Shown piece after piece: positions 61,940-64,000 of a stretch of DNA of 64,000 nucleotides. Under the pieces are notes generated by a model that saw only the letters and a list, made by a program, of their open reading frames with translations, was not told where the DNA came from and ran no database searches. Position numbers and translations under genes: made by a program. The DNA lies in the NCBI GenBank assembly GCA_010692425.1, contig JAAHHJ010000002.1:280762-344761 (forward strand), given 5' to 3'. Numbering within the stretch: the first letter of the stretch is position 1; every line of letters starts with the position of its first letter. The DNA comes from Symploca sp. SIO3C6 (GTDB lineage: Bacteria; Cyanobacteriota; Cyanobacteriia; Cyanobacteriales; Coleofasciculaceae).

Positions 61940-64000
61940 TCACACCGATACAAAACTAGACTCACTTAGAGAAGTAGTATTTACTCCGTTAAAAGTAGCT
62001 AAGATTTCATCTCCTAAACGTATTTCATTATCTTGTAAAGAAAGTTGACTAAAAGTCAGGCCATCTGCCATACCAATCAAATCAACACCAGTTTCAAAGT
62101 CCATGATAGTATCGGTTCCTTCACCAATAGCAATGACAAAGGTATCAATGCCGTAACCATTGCCAGAGTCATCCCCAGTCAAAGTATCATTGCCGAGGCC
62201 ACCGTGTAGGATGTCATCACCATCATCTCCCCAAAGTTGGTCATTACCTACACCACCAAAGAGAGTATCATTACCTGCCTTACCACCGATACGATCATTA
62301 CCTGCACCTCCATCGATAAAGTCATTACCACCAGCAGTACCAGACTGAGAACTGCGGCGGTTTAGGTCTCCGCGCAGCACATCATTACCGTCTTGACCAA
62401 AGATTTTGTCATCACCAAAACCACCGGCAATAGTATCATTACCTGCACCACTATTGAGATAGTCATTACCACTATCACCCTGAATCCTGTCATTGCCATC
62501 CTCGGCAAAGGTAATACTATCGAAAACTTCAATACTGACTAATTCAGGAGAAACCTCTGGTTCTCCTGCTTGATCGAGTTCTTCAATCAATACTAAACCA
62601 ACTCCTGGAGCATAGTATTTGAACTCTTGCACATTGGGTTCTAGAACTGTAGATTCTAGTGTCTGCAGAACATTGTTAAAGCTGCCAAAATTGATTGAAA
62701 CTGACTCTTCTAAACTGACGACTTCAGCTTCATCTTCAGCTACCCCTAGGAAAAATTCTTGATAGTAACTGTCTCCAATCATAGGATTGGCTTCCATGAT
62801 GAAACCCGGTAAGGCTCCATTAACACCAGCTTCCCAAGAACCATCATTATTGGTGCCAATCAAATCACCATTGTCGTTATACTCAAAGTTGGTAGAAAAT
62901 TCACCTAAATACCAGACATTACCCGTTGTATCCTGGGCGTACCAATCGAAGGTGTCCTCAACCAAAACATCGTTAACATAGGCAATATCTCGCACCACTT
63001 GAGTGGTGACACCGAAAACATTCTTGGAGTCAAAAGTGACAAAAGTTTCATTTCTTTCTAGCTCAACCTCTCCAGTTTCTTCATCGACTTTTTCTACTTC
63101 ATAGGTGTAGACAGTTCCTGGATTCAGAGGGAAGTATGTGTTATCGATAGATGTTCCTGATTCAAAAGTAGTGCTACTGAAATCTGGCAGTATTGTTTCA
63201 CCATCATCCGGCGTGTTTATGGGGTCAGGGGAGGAACCAATTTCGCCGTCTTCTTGGATTTCCCCGCTCATTTCGTCTTCAATGTCATCGTCATTGAGCT
63301 CGAGGAAATCCTCAATCTCTTCGAGGTCTTCTTCTAAATCTTCGAGTTCCTCTTTGATATCTTCAAGGTCTTCAATATCGTCATCGTCATCTTCATCTTC
63401 ATCATCGTCATCTTCGTCATCATCGAGGCCGAGAGCATCTTCAATTTCATCAATATCCTCATCTAAATCTTCAACTTCCTCCTTGAGGTCTTCAAAGTTT
63501 TCAATATCGTCATCGTCATCTTCTTCATCATCGTCGTCATCAAGACCAAGAGCATCTTCAATTTCATCGAGTTCTTCATCTAACTCTTCAACTTCCTCCT
63601 TGAGTTCGAGGAAATCCTCAATCTCTTCGAGGTCTTCTTCTAAATCTTCGAGTTCCTCTTTGATATCTTCAAGGTCTTCAATATCGTCATCGTCATCTTC
63701 TTCATCATCGTCATCTTCGTCATCATCGAGGCCGAGAGCATCTTCAATCTCATCAATATCCTCATCTAAATCTTCAACTTCCTCCTTGAGGTCTTCAAAG
63801 TTTTCAATATCGTCATCGTCATCTTCTTCATCATCGTCGTCATCAAGACCAAGAGCATCTTCAATTTCATCGAGTTCTTCATCTAACTCTTCAACTTCCT
63901 CCTTGAGTTCGAGGAAATCCTCAATCTCTTCGAGGTCTTCTTCTAAATCTTCGAGTTCCTCTTTGATATCTTCAAGGTCTTCAATATCGTCATCGTCATC
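61940..64000 (-). CDS. RTX calcium-binding protein with hyperacidic repeat N-terminus (5' end outside window)
   Basis: The frame is open from 64000 to the stop at 61940 (at least 686 residues); the first ATG in it (63271) is not the true start because the upstream acidic repeat continues in frame. The N-terminal part consists of Asp/Glu runs and [24 protein letters not shown] helices, repeated at about 102 residues (306 and 303 bp). A beta-rich central domain (about 270-470 of the visible part) has [20 protein letters not shown]. The C-terminus has about eight GGxGND-type RTX nonapeptides ([40 protein letters not shown]) and a closing secretion-signal-like tail ([11 protein letters not shown]). 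RTX proteins bind Ca2+ and leave through type I secretion. Likely a surface or matrix protein. Confidence 0.92.
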   Translation of the reverse strand, partial: DDDDDIEDLEDIKEELEDLEEDLEEIEDFLELKEEVEELDEELDEIEDALGLDDDDDEEDDDDDIENFEDLKEEVEDLDEDIDEIEDALGLDDDEDDDDEEDDDDDIEDLEDIKEELEDLEEDLEEIEDFLELKEEVEELDEELDEIEDALGLDDDDDEEDDDDDIENFEDLKEEVEDLDEDIDEIEDALGLDDDEDDDDEDEDDDDDIEDLEDIKEELEDLEEDLEEIEDFLELNDDDIEDEMSGEIQEDGEIGSSPDPINTPDDGETILPDFSSTTFESGTSIDNTYFPLNPGTVYTYEVEKVDEETGEVELERNETFVTFDSKNVFGVTTQVVRDIAYVNDVLVEDTFDWYAQDTTGNVWYLGEFSTNFEYNDNGDLIGTNNDGSWEAGVNGALPGFIMEANPMIGDSYYQEFFLGVAEDEAEVVSLEESVSINFGSFNNVLQTLESTVLEPNVQEFKYYAPGVGLVLIEELDQAGEPEVSPELVSIEVFDSITFAEDGNDRIQGDSGNDYLNSGAGNDTIAGGFGDDKIFGQDGNDVLRGDLNRRSSQSGTAGGNDFIDGGAGNDRIGGKAGNDTLFGGVGNDQLWGDDGDDILHGGLGNDTLTGDDSGNGYGIDTFVIAIGEGTDTIMDFETGVDLIGMADGLTFSQLSLQDNEIRLGDEILATFNGVNTTSLSESSFVSV
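63301..64000 (-). repeat. Tandem ~306-bp coding repeats (hyperacidic)
   Basis: The marker CGAGGAAATC occurs at 63301, 63607 and 63910, spacing 306 and 303 bp, both multiples of three. Units are almost identical at nucleotide level. At least 2.3 copies lie in the window and more may follow. Confidence 0.95.

Overview
The window comes from a cyanobacterium, most likely a filamentous, developmentally complex one. The support is an iron-uptake type SLH/OprB porin, a COP23-like secreted protein, GUN4 domains, a membrane-anchored caspase-like protease, ClpS next to a CPBP protease, GCGATCGC (HIP1-like) octamers, heptameric short tandem repeats, and large RTX and DUF4114 surface proteins. No 16S gene or other strain marker is present, so genus cannot be given. 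Most of the window is chromosomal housekeeping interleaved with accessory blocks and small mobile-element remnants.

Layout. (1) 1-8707, minus strand: start of a type I polyketide cluster. The first gene carries DH, FkbM-type methyltransferase, FkbH-like HAD and carrier protein; it overlaps by 8 bp a KS-AT-KR-ACP module that runs off the left edge. (2) 9307-12006: a PAS-rich GGDEF/EAL protein. (3) 12007-20043: an IS701-like transposase remnant, rtcB, a methyltransferase, a HAD phosphatase, a D-ribulose-kinase-like FGGY kinase, a TM0106-type nuclease, and a small element with inverted ends matching the IS remnant. (4) 20044-36479: mostly housekeeping on the minus strand (mscL, gltX, tRNA-Asp, aroQ, a DUF1517 protein, thiE-thiS, rpmA-rplU), two IS200/IS605-type right-end remnants and many heptamer repeats. 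(5) 36748-49021: a pentapeptide-repeat protein, then a signalling and proteolysis island (COP23-like protein, secreted GUN4-like protein, twin-kinase/GUN4 receptor, trypsin-FHA protease, divergent caspase-TPR-like membrane protein), then a GH5-CBM2 glycosidase. (6) 49022-64000: an IS605-like structured element, a TetR regulator with two matching palindromes, a 1740-residue DUF11/DUF4114 surface protein, a small secreted protein, a nested-palindrome MITE, an alpha/beta hydrolase, clpS-CPBP, a porin, and an RTX protein with a hyperacidic repeat N-terminus that leaves the right edge.

How the genes may work together. The most system-like block is 37635-47182. The kinase receptor is predicted to place two kinase domains in the cytoplasm and a GUN4 domain outside. 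A secreted paralogue of that GUN4 domain lies next door. The trypsin protease is predicted outside, with its phosphothreonine-reading FHA domain inside. A caspase-like protease is transcribed divergently. This fits a membrane signalling and regulated proteolysis circuit, but that is inference from architecture and neighbourhood. The second candidate is the PKS start. DH, O-methyltransferase and FkbH-like domains on one polypeptide suggest a glycerate-derived starter unit that is methylated and/or dehydrated before extension.
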